NCBI GenBank assembly: GCA_003054665.1 | Contig: QAYY01000002.1 | Coordinates: forward strand, 310,001 to 374,000 | DNA: 64,000 nucleotides | Source of the DNA: Opitutaceae bacterium EW11 | GTDB lineage: Bacteria; Verrucomicrobiota; Verrucomicrobiia; Opitutales; Opitutaceae | Direction of reading: 5' to 3' | Shown here: positions 11,262 through 19,399 of the stretch, piece by piece | How the letters are laid out: each line of letters begins with the position of its first letter | Position numbering within the stretch: position 1 is the first letter of the stretch | Translations under genes and position numbers: made by a program | Notes under the pieces: generated by a model | Database searches by the model: none | Seen by the model: the letters and a program-made list of their open reading frames with translations, nothing else | Told to the model about the DNA's origin: nothing

Positions 11262-12041
11262 TCAGCTCTGCACACTCGCGTTGCCGGTCCCGCCCGTGAA
11301 GCGGGTGAGTTGGCCGCGCAAGCTCCGGCTCAGGGGAAGCTCGGTGCCGTCGCGCAGGTGCACCGTGTAGTCGCCGTGAAACGTCGGATGCAGTTCCTGG
11401 ACTTCCTCGATGTTCACGATCGCGGAGCGATTTACCCGGGCGAAGCCGCAGCCGCTGAGGCGTTCCTCGATGGCCGACATCGTTTCGCGCACCATCAGAC
11501 GCCGGTTGGCGACGTGAAGGATGACGTAGTTGTCGGCCGCCTCGATCCAGCGGATTTCCTCCGGCCGCACGAAAACCACGCGCCCGTCGACTTTGACCGC
11601 GAGCCGCTCCTGCTTGGCCGCCGTTCCCGCGGCATCGTTCGTTCCCGCCTTGAGGGCCTCCGGCGATTTGCGCGTCCGCACGTGCTCGATCGCCCGCTTG
11701 AGCGCGACCTGAAAACGGTCGCTGTCGAAGGGCTTGAGCAGGTAGTCCACCGCCTGCACGGCAAAGGCCTCGATGGCAAACTGCTCGTGCGCGGTGACAA
11801 AAAGCACGGCGGGGCGCGCCTGGGCGGGAAGGGCCTTCACCACCTCCAGGCCGTTGCAGCCCGGCATCTCCACGTCGATGAAAACAATCTCCGGTTCGTG
11901 CCGCGCGATCGCCGCGATCGCCTCGGGGCCGTTGCCGAATTCGCCCGCAAGCTCGACGGCGGGCTCATCCGCCAAGAGCGCGCGGACGCGGTCACGGGCC
12001 AGGGGTTCGTCGTCGATGATGAAAACTCGCAGTCTGCTCAT
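11262..12041 (-). CDS. LytTR-family response regulator
   Basis: The 259-residue regulator has an N-terminal receiver domain (D10/D11 acidic pocket, phosphoacceptor D56 in FIDVEMPG, and a KPF motif) and a C-terminal LytTR DNA-binding domain from about residue 150 (WIEAADNYVILH, FARVNRSAIVN). It should bind promoter DNA as a dimer when phosphorylated by the kinase encoded just upstream. The ATG at 12041 overlaps the kinase stop as ATGA, which settles the start; the frame extends 12 codons further upstream inside the kinase gene. The target genes are not visible from sequence. The closest candidates are the two FG-GAP proteins and the haloperoxidase-like gene on either side. Confidence 0.93.
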   Translation of the reverse strand: MSRLRVFIIDDEPLARDRVRALLADEPAVELAGEFGNGPEAIAAIARHEPEIVFIDVEMPGCNGLEVVKALPAQARPAVLFVTAHEQFAIEAFAVQAVDYLLKPFDSDRFQVALKRAIEHVRTRKSPEALKAGTNDAAGTAAKQERLAVKVDGRVVFVRPEEIRWIEAADNYVILHVANRRLMVRETMSAIEERLSGCGFARVNRSAIVNIEEVQELHPTFHGDYTVHLRDGTELPLSRSLRGQLTRFTGGTGNASVQS

Positions 12042-13129
12042 GGGGCGGAGCGGAAGGGGATTTCGACACGAGCACAAAGCCCTCCCTCGGGGAGATTTGC
12101 GAGCACGAATCTCTGGTCGGGGCCGTAGATCTCCTGGAGGCGGGCCTTGGTATTTGAGATCCCAATACCCTCGCGCCCCGGACCGCCGGGCGGGATGCCC
12201 TTGCCCGTATCGCGGACTTCCAGAACAAGGCGCCCCTCGCGGCGTTCGGCCCGCACGTCGATCTTGCCGGGGCGCACGTGGGGCTCGATGCCGTGGCGGA
12301 TGGCGTTTTCCACCAGCGGCTGGAGGAGCAGGTTGGGGATTTCCGCGGTGTCGGTGCCGGGCTGGATATCGAACTGAACGCTCAGGCGATCGCGGAAGCG
12401 GAGCGACTCGATGGCAAGATAGCGCTCGAGAAACGCGAGTTCGTCGTGAAGCGACACGAGCGGGCGGCCGGTCTGGGTCATGGTCAGCCGAAGCAACTCG
12501 CTCAACCGGACGAGCATCTTGTCCGCCGCCTTCACGTCGGTGTGCATGAGCGACGCGATGCCGTTCAGGGTGTTGAAAAGGAAATGGGGTTTCAGCTGGC
12601 GGAGGAGCGATTGAAGCCGGGCTTCCGTGAGGTGCTTTTCCAACTCGAGCGCCTGCACGGTCCGCTCGTGGTATTTTTGGTAATAGTCGACGGCGTGGCT
12701 GACGGAAATGATGACGCCGTACACGAGCAGGTTGAACGGGAACGTCTTCACCAGGAGCGGGCGGAAAACCTCTCCGAACGTCGCCGGTTCGTCGATCAGT
12801 GCGCCGTGGATCTGCCCGACGACGGCGCGCAACAGCACATAGAGCGAGGAGCAGAGCAGCGCGCCGGCGAGGTGAATCGCCGCCGTCTTCGCCATCGGCC
12901 CGCGTTCCGGCGGCCAGCGCCGTGCGATCCAGAGAATGGGCCAGGAGATGACGGCCCAGACATACCAGTCCGCCAGCGAATACGTGATCGCGTCGCGCCA
13001 GCTCACGCTTCGGCCGAGCAGCGTGCTCGAGAGGTAGAACTGGCTCGCAAAAGCGAGGCCGACGAGGGTCCAGAACGCCAGGATTCCGAAGGCGCGGAGC
13101 AGGCTGCGATAGGGGCGGGGCAGCGGCAT
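12038..13129 (-). CDS. Membrane sensor histidine kinase, LytS/YehU type
   Basis: The 363-residue kinase has four predicted membrane segments in the first 150 residues. It then has a short coiled coil, the His_kinase domain with phospho-accepting H182 in LKPHFLFNTLN, and a HATPase domain with N-box PLVENAIRHGI and G-box DTGKGIPPGG...GIGISNTK. This kinase class pairs with LytTR regulators, and the partner gene overlaps its stop by four bases. There is no separate extracellular sensing domain, so the signal is probably sensed in or at the membrane. It is divergent from the second FG-GAP gene with about 80 bases between starts. Confidence 0.94.
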   Translation of the reverse strand: MPLPRPYRSLLRAFGILAFWTLVGLAFASQFYLSSTLLGRSVSWRDAITYSLADWYVWAVISWPILWIARRWPPERGPMAKTAAIHLAGALLCSSLYVLLRAVVGQIHGALIDEPATFGEVFRPLLVKTFPFNLLVYGVIISVSHAVDYYQKYHERTVQALELEKHLTEARLQSLLRQLKPHFLFNTLNGIASLMHTDVKAADKMLVRLSELLRLTMTQTGRPLVSLHDELAFLERYLAIESLRFRDRLSVQFDIQPGTDTAEIPNLLLQPLVENAIRHGIEPHVRPGKIDVRAERREGRLVLEVRDTGKGIPPGGPGREGIGISNTKARLQEIYGPDQRFVLANLPEGGLCARVEIPFRSAP

Positions 13130-13209
13130 GGCGGTGCGCCTACTTCACGCCGTTCGCTTGTGAGGTTGTCAACCCTGCACCCGACGTGCTTTCAACCAGA
13201 CGCCCCGCC

Positions 13210-14958
13210 ATGACCGACCCGCGCGCCATCGCCTCGCCCGCTCCGCGGTCCGCCCCAGGGCCTTCGCCCACGACGCCCGGCCTGTCGCCGCTCGTGCCGG
13301 TGCTGGCACCGTTGGTCGTCGCCGCGATCGTGATCGGTGCGGTGCTCAGCCGTTTCTCCACGGTGATCGCCCCTCCGCGGCTTGCGCCCGTGGTGCGTTT
13401 TTCCGACGCCACGGCGGAATCAGGCCTCCATTTTGTGCAGCAGAGCGGCGCCCCGGGGGAAGAGTCTCCCACCACGCTGGGGAGCGGAGTGGCGGTGGTC
13501 GATTTCGACCGCGACGGCGCGCCCGACCTCTTTTTTGTCAACGGAGCACCCTGGCCCTGGATGGAGGCGGGGACCGGCGGCGGCTGTGCTCTGTACCGAA
13601 ACGACGGGCATGGGCACTTCTCCGACGTGACCGAAGCGGCCGGACTCGGGGGACTCCGCCTCCAAGGGATGGGCGTCGCCGTGGGCGATTTCGACGGCGA
13701 CAGCTGGCCCGACCTGTTCGTGACCGGCGTCGGCGAGAACCATCTCTTGCGCAATCGTCACGACGGAACGTTCGCCGACGTCACCGAACAGGCGGGGCTT
13801 TCCGGAGACGGACAGGATTGGTGCACGGGAGCGCTCTGGCTCGATCTCGACGGCGACGGACGGCTCGACCTGGTGGTTTGCCGCTACGCCCGCTGGCCGC
13901 GGGAAGTGGACCTGGACGTCGCTTTCAAGATCGCGGGTGTCGGCCGCTCCTACGGCGCCCCGGCCGGTTTCGTCAGCGCTTCGCCACTGGTGTACCGCAA
14001 CCTCGGAGGCGGAAGGTTCGCCGATTGGACGGACGCCGCGGGCTTGCGTAATCTGTCCCCGGATACGCACCTGCCGCGCCTGGCGACGCTCGGTGTGGCC
14101 GCGGTCGACGGCAACGGCGACGGTCTGCCGGATCTGCTGTTCGTCTATCACACGGGCGAACCGACGCTTTTCCTCAACCTCGGCGGCGGACGTTTTCGCG
14201 AGTGGGTCGCGCCGGGAGACCGGCGCGAAGGATCGGCGGCCGGACTGCTCGGCCTCGGCGCCGCCGCGGTCCCCCGCGCCCTGCCCGGCTCCGAACTCCT
14301 CGGCGTCCTGCGCCTCGCGGAGACGGCGCCCGGTTCGGGCGCGGCGGGGATGGCGCGTTTGCCTGCCCGGCTCGGTGTGGCGCTTTTGGATTACGATCTG
14401 GACGGGCGCCTGGACGCGTTTTCCGGCGGGGGCCGGGCGGAACCGGAGTTGAACCGCTTCGATCTGGGGCGCCGGTTCGACGGCGCCCCCGCGCTGTATT
14501 GGAACCAGGGAGAGACGTGGACGGCGGTGCTGCCTCCGGCGGACTCCGCCTGGGCCGCGGCGGCCCGTATTCGCGGCTTGGCGACGGCCGATTTTGACGG
14601 CGACGGCGACGAGGACGTGGTCTGCACCCAGAACGGCGGCCCGGCCCGCTACTATCGGAACGAGCAGCGCACCGGAGCGGCCTGGCTGAAGATACGACTG
14701 GTGGGAACGCGGAGCGCGGCCAACGGCTGGGGCGCTCGGATCGAGGTCCAGACGCCAAGGCACAAGCTGAGCCGGCTCGCGCTTCCGGAGATGGGCTACC
14801 TCTCGCAGTCGGACAGCGTGCTCACCTTCGGCCTCGGGGAGGATGCGCGGGTTCGCCGCGTCGTTGTGCTCTGGCCGAGCGGACTTCGCCAGGAGGTTGT
14901 ACCCGACGGCGTAAACCGCATGGTATCCATCACGGAACCGGCGCCGGGTAACCCCTGA
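13210..14958 (+). CDS. Membrane-anchored FG-GAP/ASPIC-UnbV (CRTAC-like) protein
   Basis: This 582-residue protein has an N-terminal membrane anchor (about residues 30-52, VLAPLVVAAIVIGAVL). FG-GAP repeats with calcium loops follow (DFDRDGAPD, DFDGDSWPD, DLDGDGRLD, DGNGDGLPD, DYDLDGRLD, DFDGDGDED), and a C-terminal ASPIC/UnbV domain ends it (SANGWGARIEVQT, LWPSGLRQEV). The layout is that of CRTAC-like proteins, and no enzymatic role is known. I used the ATG at 13210; a GTG eight codons upstream (13186) is possible. It is the second member of this family within 4 kb, on the other side of the LytS/LytTR pair. Confidence 0.85.
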   Translation: MTDPRAIASPAPRSAPGPSPTTPGLSPLVPVLAPLVVAAIVIGAVLSRFSTVIAPPRLAPVVRFSDATAESGLHFVQQSGAPGEESPTTLGSGVAVVDFDRDGAPDLFFVNGAPWPWMEAGTGGGCALYRNDGHGHFSDVTEAAGLGGLRLQGMGVAVGDFDGDSWPDLFVTGVGENHLLRNRHDGTFADVTEQAGLSGDGQDWCTGALWLDLDGDGRLDLVVCRYARWPREVDLDVAFKIAGVGRSYGAPAGFVSASPLVYRNLGGGRFADWTDAAGLRNLSPDTHLPRLATLGVAAVDGNGDGLPDLLFVYHTGEPTLFLNLGGGRFREWVAPGDRREGSAAGLLGLGAAAVPRALPGSELLGVLRLAETAPGSGAAGMARLPARLGVALLDYDLDGRLDAFSGGGRAEPELNRFDLGRRFDGAPALYWNQGETWTAVLPPADSAWAAAARIRGLATADFDGDGDEDVVCTQNGGPARYYRNEQRTGAAWLKIRLVGTRSAANGWGARIEVQTPRHKLSRLALPEMGYLSQSDSVLTFGLGEDARVRRVVVLWPSGLRQEVVPDGVNRMVSITEPAPGNP

Positions 14959-15006
14959 GCGGCGGCTGGTTTGCGAGCCTCCCGGTTGGCCGAATCCCTT
15001 TCACCC

Positions 15007-16665
15007 ATGAAATTCTCCCGATTTGCCGGTTTGTCGGTCCTGTCCCTCTTGTTTGCGGCGTTTCTGGCGGCGGCCGCTCCCGATCGCGCCGTGTTCGACG
15101 TGCGTTCGTTCGGCGCCAAGGGCGACGGCGCCACTCTCGACACGAGAGCGATCAACGACGCGATCGCCGCGGCGGCGGAGAGCGGCGGCACCGTGGTCTT
15201 CCCGGCGGGGCGGTATCTCAGCCATTCCATCCGGCTGAAAAGCCACGTCGGCCTGCAACTCGAGCACGGCGCGGTGATCGTCGCGGCCGACCCTCCGAAG
15301 GACGGCGGACCGGGGTACGACGCCGCGGAGCCGAATCCGACGCCCGAGTATCAGGATTTTGGGCACTCGCATTGGCACAACAGCCTGATCTGGGGAGAGA
15401 ACCTCGAAGACGTTTCCATCACCGGTCCCGGTCAGATCTACGGTCGCGGCCTGAGCCGCGGCACGGGCAGGGTCGCGTTGCCGGTCAACGTCACCGCCGA
15501 GCAGCCGAAAGGCGCCGCGGCCGATGTCCTGCGGGCGGACGGAAACGCCTCGCCGGTCGACCGGCCCGATCTCAAACCCGGACCGTTTGGGTATCCGAAC
15601 GCTCGGGACACGCTTCAGGACGGCGTCGGCAACAAGGCCATCGCGCTGAAGAATTGCCGCAATGTCGTCTTTCGGGACTTCACCATCCTCCACGGCGGAC
15701 ACTTCGGTATCCTCGCGACGGGAGTGGACAACTTCACCCTCGACAATCTGGTAATCGACACGAACCGCGACGGCATGGATATCGACGCCTGCAGCAACGT
15801 CCGGGTCTCGAATTGCTCCGTGAACTCCCCTTGGGACGACGGCATCTGCCTCAAGGCGTCGTACGGTCTGAACCGAAACCGCGCGACGGAGAACGTCACA
15901 ATCACCAACTGCTTTGTCAGCGGCTACGACGAGGGCACTCTGCTCGACGGCACCCGGCAGCGCCGGACCACGCACAAGGGGGGACCGATCGGCCGGATCA
16001 AGCTCGGAACCGAGGCGAACGGAGGTTTCCGCAACATCGCGGTTTCGAACTGCGTTTTTGAATACTGCCGCGGACTGGCCCTCGAGCAGGTGGACGGCGG
16101 AGTGATGGAGGACATTGCGGTGACCAACCTCGCCATGCGCGACATCGTGAACGCGCCGGTCTTTGTCCGACTCGGGGCTCGCCTCCGCGGGCCCGAAGGC
16201 ACGCCGATGGGTTCGGCCCGGCGTATTCTCCTCAGCAACATCGTCGCGTACAACGTCGCGCCGGATCACGGCGTCTTTATTTCCGGCGTCCCGGGGCACC
16301 CGATCGAGGATCTCACGCTCAGCGGGATCCGTCTCTACTTCCGCGGCGGGGGCACGGCGGAGCAGGCGGCGCGGGCGGTTCCGGAGATGGAAAAGGGATA
16401 CCCCGAGCCGGATCTGTTCGGCGTCTTGCCGTCCTGGGGCGTTTTTGCCCGGCATGCGGCCAATCTCGTCTTGCGCGACGTGCAGCTGCATCTGCTCGCG
16501 TCCGATGCCCGCCCGGCCGTCTCGATGGACGACGTCGCCGGCGTGGAACTTGTCGACGTGCGCGTCGAACGTACCGCCGCGCAACCTTTCTGGCGCATGA
16601 ACGGCGTTACGGACGTTCTGGCCGTGAGGGCGGCGGGCGTTCCGGATGCGGGTGCGGCCAAGTGA
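15007..16665 (+). CDS. Secreted GH28-family (polygalacturonase-like) parallel beta-helix enzyme
   Basis: The 552-residue protein has a signal peptide (about 24 residues), a pectate-lyase-like opening (FDVRSFGAKGDG) and a right-handed beta-helix. GH28 landmarks are present: D255 in the NRDG segment, the Asp pair D277-D278 in PWDDGICLK, and an RIK triplet in GRIKLGTE. The usual GHG motif between the Asp pair and RIK is not apparent; the segment there reads SGYDEGTLLDG. This suggests a different linkage or an exo-acting mode. GH28 enzymes hydrolyse galacturonan-type pectins. The start at 15007 is the ATG that opens the signal peptide. With the PL4 pair at 44.8-50.2 kb it points to pectin use. 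Confidence 0.82.
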   Translation: MKFSRFAGLSVLSLLFAAFLAAAAPDRAVFDVRSFGAKGDGATLDTRAINDAIAAAAESGGTVVFPAGRYLSHSIRLKSHVGLQLEHGAVIVAADPPKDGGPGYDAAEPNPTPEYQDFGHSHWHNSLIWGENLEDVSITGPGQIYGRGLSRGTGRVALPVNVTAEQPKGAAADVLRADGNASPVDRPDLKPGPFGYPNARDTLQDGVGNKAIALKNCRNVVFRDFTILHGGHFGILATGVDNFTLDNLVIDTNRDGMDIDACSNVRVSNCSVNSPWDDGICLKASYGLNRNRATENVTITNCFVSGYDEGTLLDGTRQRRTTHKGGPIGRIKLGTEANGGFRNIAVSNCVFEYCRGLALEQVDGGVMEDIAVTNLAMRDIVNAPVFVRLGARLRGPEGTPMGSARRILLSNIVAYNVAPDHGVFISGVPGHPIEDLTLSGIRLYFRGGGTAEQAARAVPEMEKGYPEPDLFGVLPSWGVFARHAANLVLRDVQLHLLASDARPAVSMDDVAGVELVDVRVERTAAQPFWRMNGVTDVLAVRAAGVPDAGAAK

Positions 16666-16941
16666 ATCCGGCGCGGCAACTGGGCGGCCGGCTTCTCTGC
16701 GGGAAACCGCGTCGGTCGGTCGCGGCGATTTCCTCCTGCGGTCCGATGGCGGGCTAGCAGGTCGGCCCCGTGCCGGCGTAGGGCCCCGCCCCGATGGCGG
16801 CGAGTAGAGCTGAAGTTCAGTATGCGCGGATGGTCCGTGGTCTTTTTTCCCTCTGCGCCCACCCGATTCGCGTCTCGATGGGAGCGACGCGCCGAATCCG
16901 GCCAGAGTACGGCCCCAGAGGCAGTCCATGACGGCGGCGGA

Positions 16942-18135
16942 ATGAAAACGGCCGGCCAACTCGTCAGCCAACGGGTGGTCACGGGTTTCCCCGAACAGCG
17001 GCTCGCTTACGTCGCGCCGGAGATTCAGCGCGTGGGTGCGCACTACTGCGCGGTGCTCGAGCCGCGCACGGTTCAGCTCATCGGAATCGTGCGGTTCAGC
17101 AACATCGTGGCGCACGCCTCCACGGCCACGCGCATCTTCGCCGACTTGATGGAGGATCCTCCGCTTCACCAAGTGCGGGAGGACGAGTCGGCCGAAGCGG
17201 TGTCGCGGATCTTCGAACAGGCGAATCCCGAGGAGATCACCGTTCTGTCGCGATCGGGCGAATACGCAGGCCTGATCACCCGCGAGAGCTTGTCCGACTG
17301 GCTGATCGAGGCCGAGCGCCGGCGGAAGCGGGAGTTGGAGGTCGCGGTGGAGGAGGGGAGGGCCGCGACCGAATTCGTGGAGGCGAAAGCCCGGGCGCGC
17401 ATCGACGCGCTTCGCTCCCGATTGGAGGAGTTCGAGGCGATCTGCGTCCAGCTCGCGGTCGAACTGCGGGATCCGCTGCGTTCCCTGTCGGAAAACGCCG
17501 CGCTCCTCGTGCGCGAGGACGCCGGACCGCTCGCCGCATCGGCCAAGATCGCGGCGGAGCAGATCCGCGCCGGCACCGAAAGGCTGCAGGGCGTGATCGA
17601 CGGGATAATCGAGCGCACGCGGGCCGCGTTGCAGGACAAATGGCGCACGTTCGCGGTCGTGGATTTGAACGAGGTGGTCGCGCAGGCGCTCGATTTTCTT
17701 CAGCCGCAACTCCGGGAGCGGGGCGCCTGCGTGGTTTCAGCCGCCCGCCTGCCTTCCATCGAGGGGCACTACGTTCCGCTTCTTCAGGCGGTGATCGGCG
17801 CGATCGCTCAAGCGCTGCGCAATGCCGCTCCCGGCCGAGCGCCTTCGCTGGAGCTCTGGGCCGAGGAATCGACGGAGGGCCCGGTGCTGCTCTTGCGAGA
17901 TAACGCCGCGCCTGGATCCTCGGGGGAGCAGGCCATGATCGCGGCCGCTGCGGGCTCGCCTTCCGCCTCCGCGGTTTCGGCGACGTCGACCGAAGGCGAT
18001 TTGCCTCCGTCTTTGCCGACGCAGCGCGTCGAGGAGCCGCAGCCCGCCGCCACGCCTGCGGGGCACGTCTTTCGCTGCCTGTTGGGAAGGATGGTTTCGG
18101 TCGCGGTCAGGCCCACGGCAAACCCGCGGCCCTGA
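16942..18135 (+). CDS. CBS-domain protein with degenerate histidine-kinase-like module
   Basis: In the 397-residue protein, the first about 130 residues look like a CBS pair (VGAHYCAVLEPRTVQLIGIVRF; EDPPLHQVREDESAEAVSRI...ITVLSRSGEYAGLITRESL), which in other proteins binds adenine nucleotides. A long coiled coil (about 135-180) leads to a segment like a HisKA H-box, but with Val where the phospho-accepting His should be (QLAVELRDPLRSLSENAAL). An ATPase-like region with no clear N or G boxes follows, with a Ser/Ala/Pro-rich insert. I infer a non-catalytic signalling protein. I chose the ATG at 16942; the frame is open 40 codons upstream, without protein-like sequence. A stand-alone receiver gene lies 208 bases downstream. 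Confidence 0.7.
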   Translation: MKTAGQLVSQRVVTGFPEQRLAYVAPEIQRVGAHYCAVLEPRTVQLIGIVRFSNIVAHASTATRIFADLMEDPPLHQVREDESAEAVSRIFEQANPEEITVLSRSGEYAGLITRESLSDWLIEAERRRKRELEVAVEEGRAATEFVEAKARARIDALRSRLEEFEAICVQLAVELRDPLRSLSENAALLVREDAGPLAASAKIAAEQIRAGTERLQGVIDGIIERTRAALQDKWRTFAVVDLNEVVAQALDFLQPQLRERGACVVSAARLPSIEGHYVPLLQAVIGAIAQALRNAAPGRAPSLELWAEESTEGPVLLLRDNAAPGSSGEQAMIAAAAGSPSASAVSATSTEGDLPPSLPTQRVEEPQPAATPAGHVFRCLLGRMVSVAVRPTANPRP

Positions 18136-18343
18136 TCGGCGTTTCCGGCAGTTTTCCCGGAAGGAAATGGGGAAATTCTCCGGCCGAACCTCGCAGGTGA
18201 GTTGCGTACTATCCTCCCGCTGAACGCTTGCTTTCCCAAGCGCTGTGTCGCGTGCGGTGCGTCCAGCTCCGCGCGAAGGCTGGCGAAGTCGTATCCGCAA
18301 CGGCCCGACAACCAGCCCGCGCCAAACAACTCCGAAGAACACC

Positions 18344-18796
18344 GTGGAAACCGACGAAACCTGCACCCCCTGCGACGTCCTCTTGGTCGAGGACTCGTTT
18401 GACGACGTATTTTTCGTCAAGCGCGCCTGGGAAAAGAACGGACAGCCCTACCGACTGGTGCACGTGGCGAACGGCGACGAAGCGCGCGCCTACCTGTCGG
18501 CCGAGGGAAAATACGCCGCGCTCGCGGGACTGCCGCCGCCGAAACTGGTGGTGTCCGATCTCAAGATGCCGTGCTGGGACGGCATGCAGCTGCTCCGCTG
18601 GGTGCGCGGCCATTCGCGGTTGGGGCAGCTGCCGTTCGTGATGCTTTCGTCGTCACCGCGGGAGTCCGATATCGGCGAGGCGCTTTCGGCCGGCGCCTCC
18701 GCGTATTTCGTGAAACCTCGCACCCTGCCGGGCTTCGTCCAGCTGCTCGTCGAACTCCAGCATTTCTGGAATCCGGCGCCGACCGACGTCTTCTGA
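18344..18796 (+). CDS. Stand-alone response regulator receiver (Rcp1-like)
   Basis: This 150-residue protein is a single receiver domain with the acidic pocket in LLVEDSFDD, phosphoacceptor D72 in VSDLKMPCWDG, a Ser in MLSSSPRESD and the Lys in YFVKPRTLPG. No output domain is present. The pattern (ED.xxD..., KMP.wDG) is that of Rcp1-type small receivers, which relay phosphate from sensor kinases or phytochromes. I took the GTG at 18344, which begins just before the domain; the frame extends upstream to an ATG at 18245, but that part has no domain similarity. It follows the CBS/pseudokinase gene on the same strand. Confidence 0.85.
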   Translation: METDETCTPCDVLLVEDSFDDVFFVKRAWEKNGQPYRLVHVANGDEARAYLSAEGKYAALAGLPPPKLVVSDLKMPCWDGMQLLRWVRGHSRLGQLPFVMLSSSPRESDIGEALSAGASAYFVKPRTLPGFVQLLVELQHFWNPAPTDVF

Positions 18797-18821
18797 CGGA
18801 GGGCGCCTGGCGGCGGGCGGG

Positions 18822-19232
18822 TCAAAACAGACTTGGCGTATCCGGACCGACGCTGCTTTCGCTCGGCGCCTCCGCGGCGAGCCATTGCAGCGCCTCCTCG
18901 AGCGTCCGGAAAACCATGAGATTCTGCTCGCCCTGGATCTCGCGATACGTGGCGAACATTCGGCTCATTCCGAACGAGAGGTCGGTGCTCGCGACGATCG
19001 CACGACGTGCGGCGGGATCGAAGAGATTGAGTTCCGAGCACTCGAGGATCTCCTTCGGACCGAGATCGAAAACGGCGCGGCGAAGGTCGATCAATTGGGA
19101 GTAGCTTGGGCGGAAATCGGGGTGAGCACGGATCTGCTCCATGTCTCCGCGAATTACACCCAGGTTAAAGGTACCCTCGCAGACCGTCGTGACGAGACGG
19201 CGCATGGGGTCGATCGTTGAAATGGCAGGCAT
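18822..19232 (-). CDS. Small STAS/SpoIIAA-like protein of unknown role
   Basis: In this 136-residue protein the pattern (an opening strand with EGTFNLGVI, HPDFRPSYSQLIDLRRA, then SFGMSRMFATYREI and a final helix FRTLEEALQWLAA) resembles small SpoIIAA/STAS-like proteins common in Bacteroidetes and Verrucomicrobia, but I cannot name a family with certainty. It is soluble, with no signal peptide or membrane segment. It is convergent with the receiver gene (25 bases between stops) and divergent from the MscS gene. Its likely roles are as a scaffold or partner-switching protein; no function is shown. Confidence 0.6.
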   Translation of the reverse strand: MPAISTIDPMRRLVTTVCEGTFNLGVIRGDMEQIRAHPDFRPSYSQLIDLRRAVFDLGPKEILECSELNLFDPAARRAIVASTDLSFGMSRMFATYREIQGEQNLMVFRTLEEALQWLAAEAPSESSVGPDTPSLF

Positions 19233-19399
19233 TGCTGGGGCTACCTAGAAAGGGGTGCCAAGAATTTGTGGGGGCGAGCGGCCGCATTACGAGCAAATTT
19301 CTGTCGCGGGAGTGTGCTTACAGTTCGGCTAAAACGTTGCGATGCAGCGGGCGGCTGCGCATGCTCCGCCCGTCTGTTGGCGCGTCTCCCGTTTACCCC

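Noticed and set aside
15001..17709. 902-codon open frame on the minus strand
   Set aside because: It covers the GH28 and CBS genes in reverse. The translation is rich in Arg/His/Asp without any domain.
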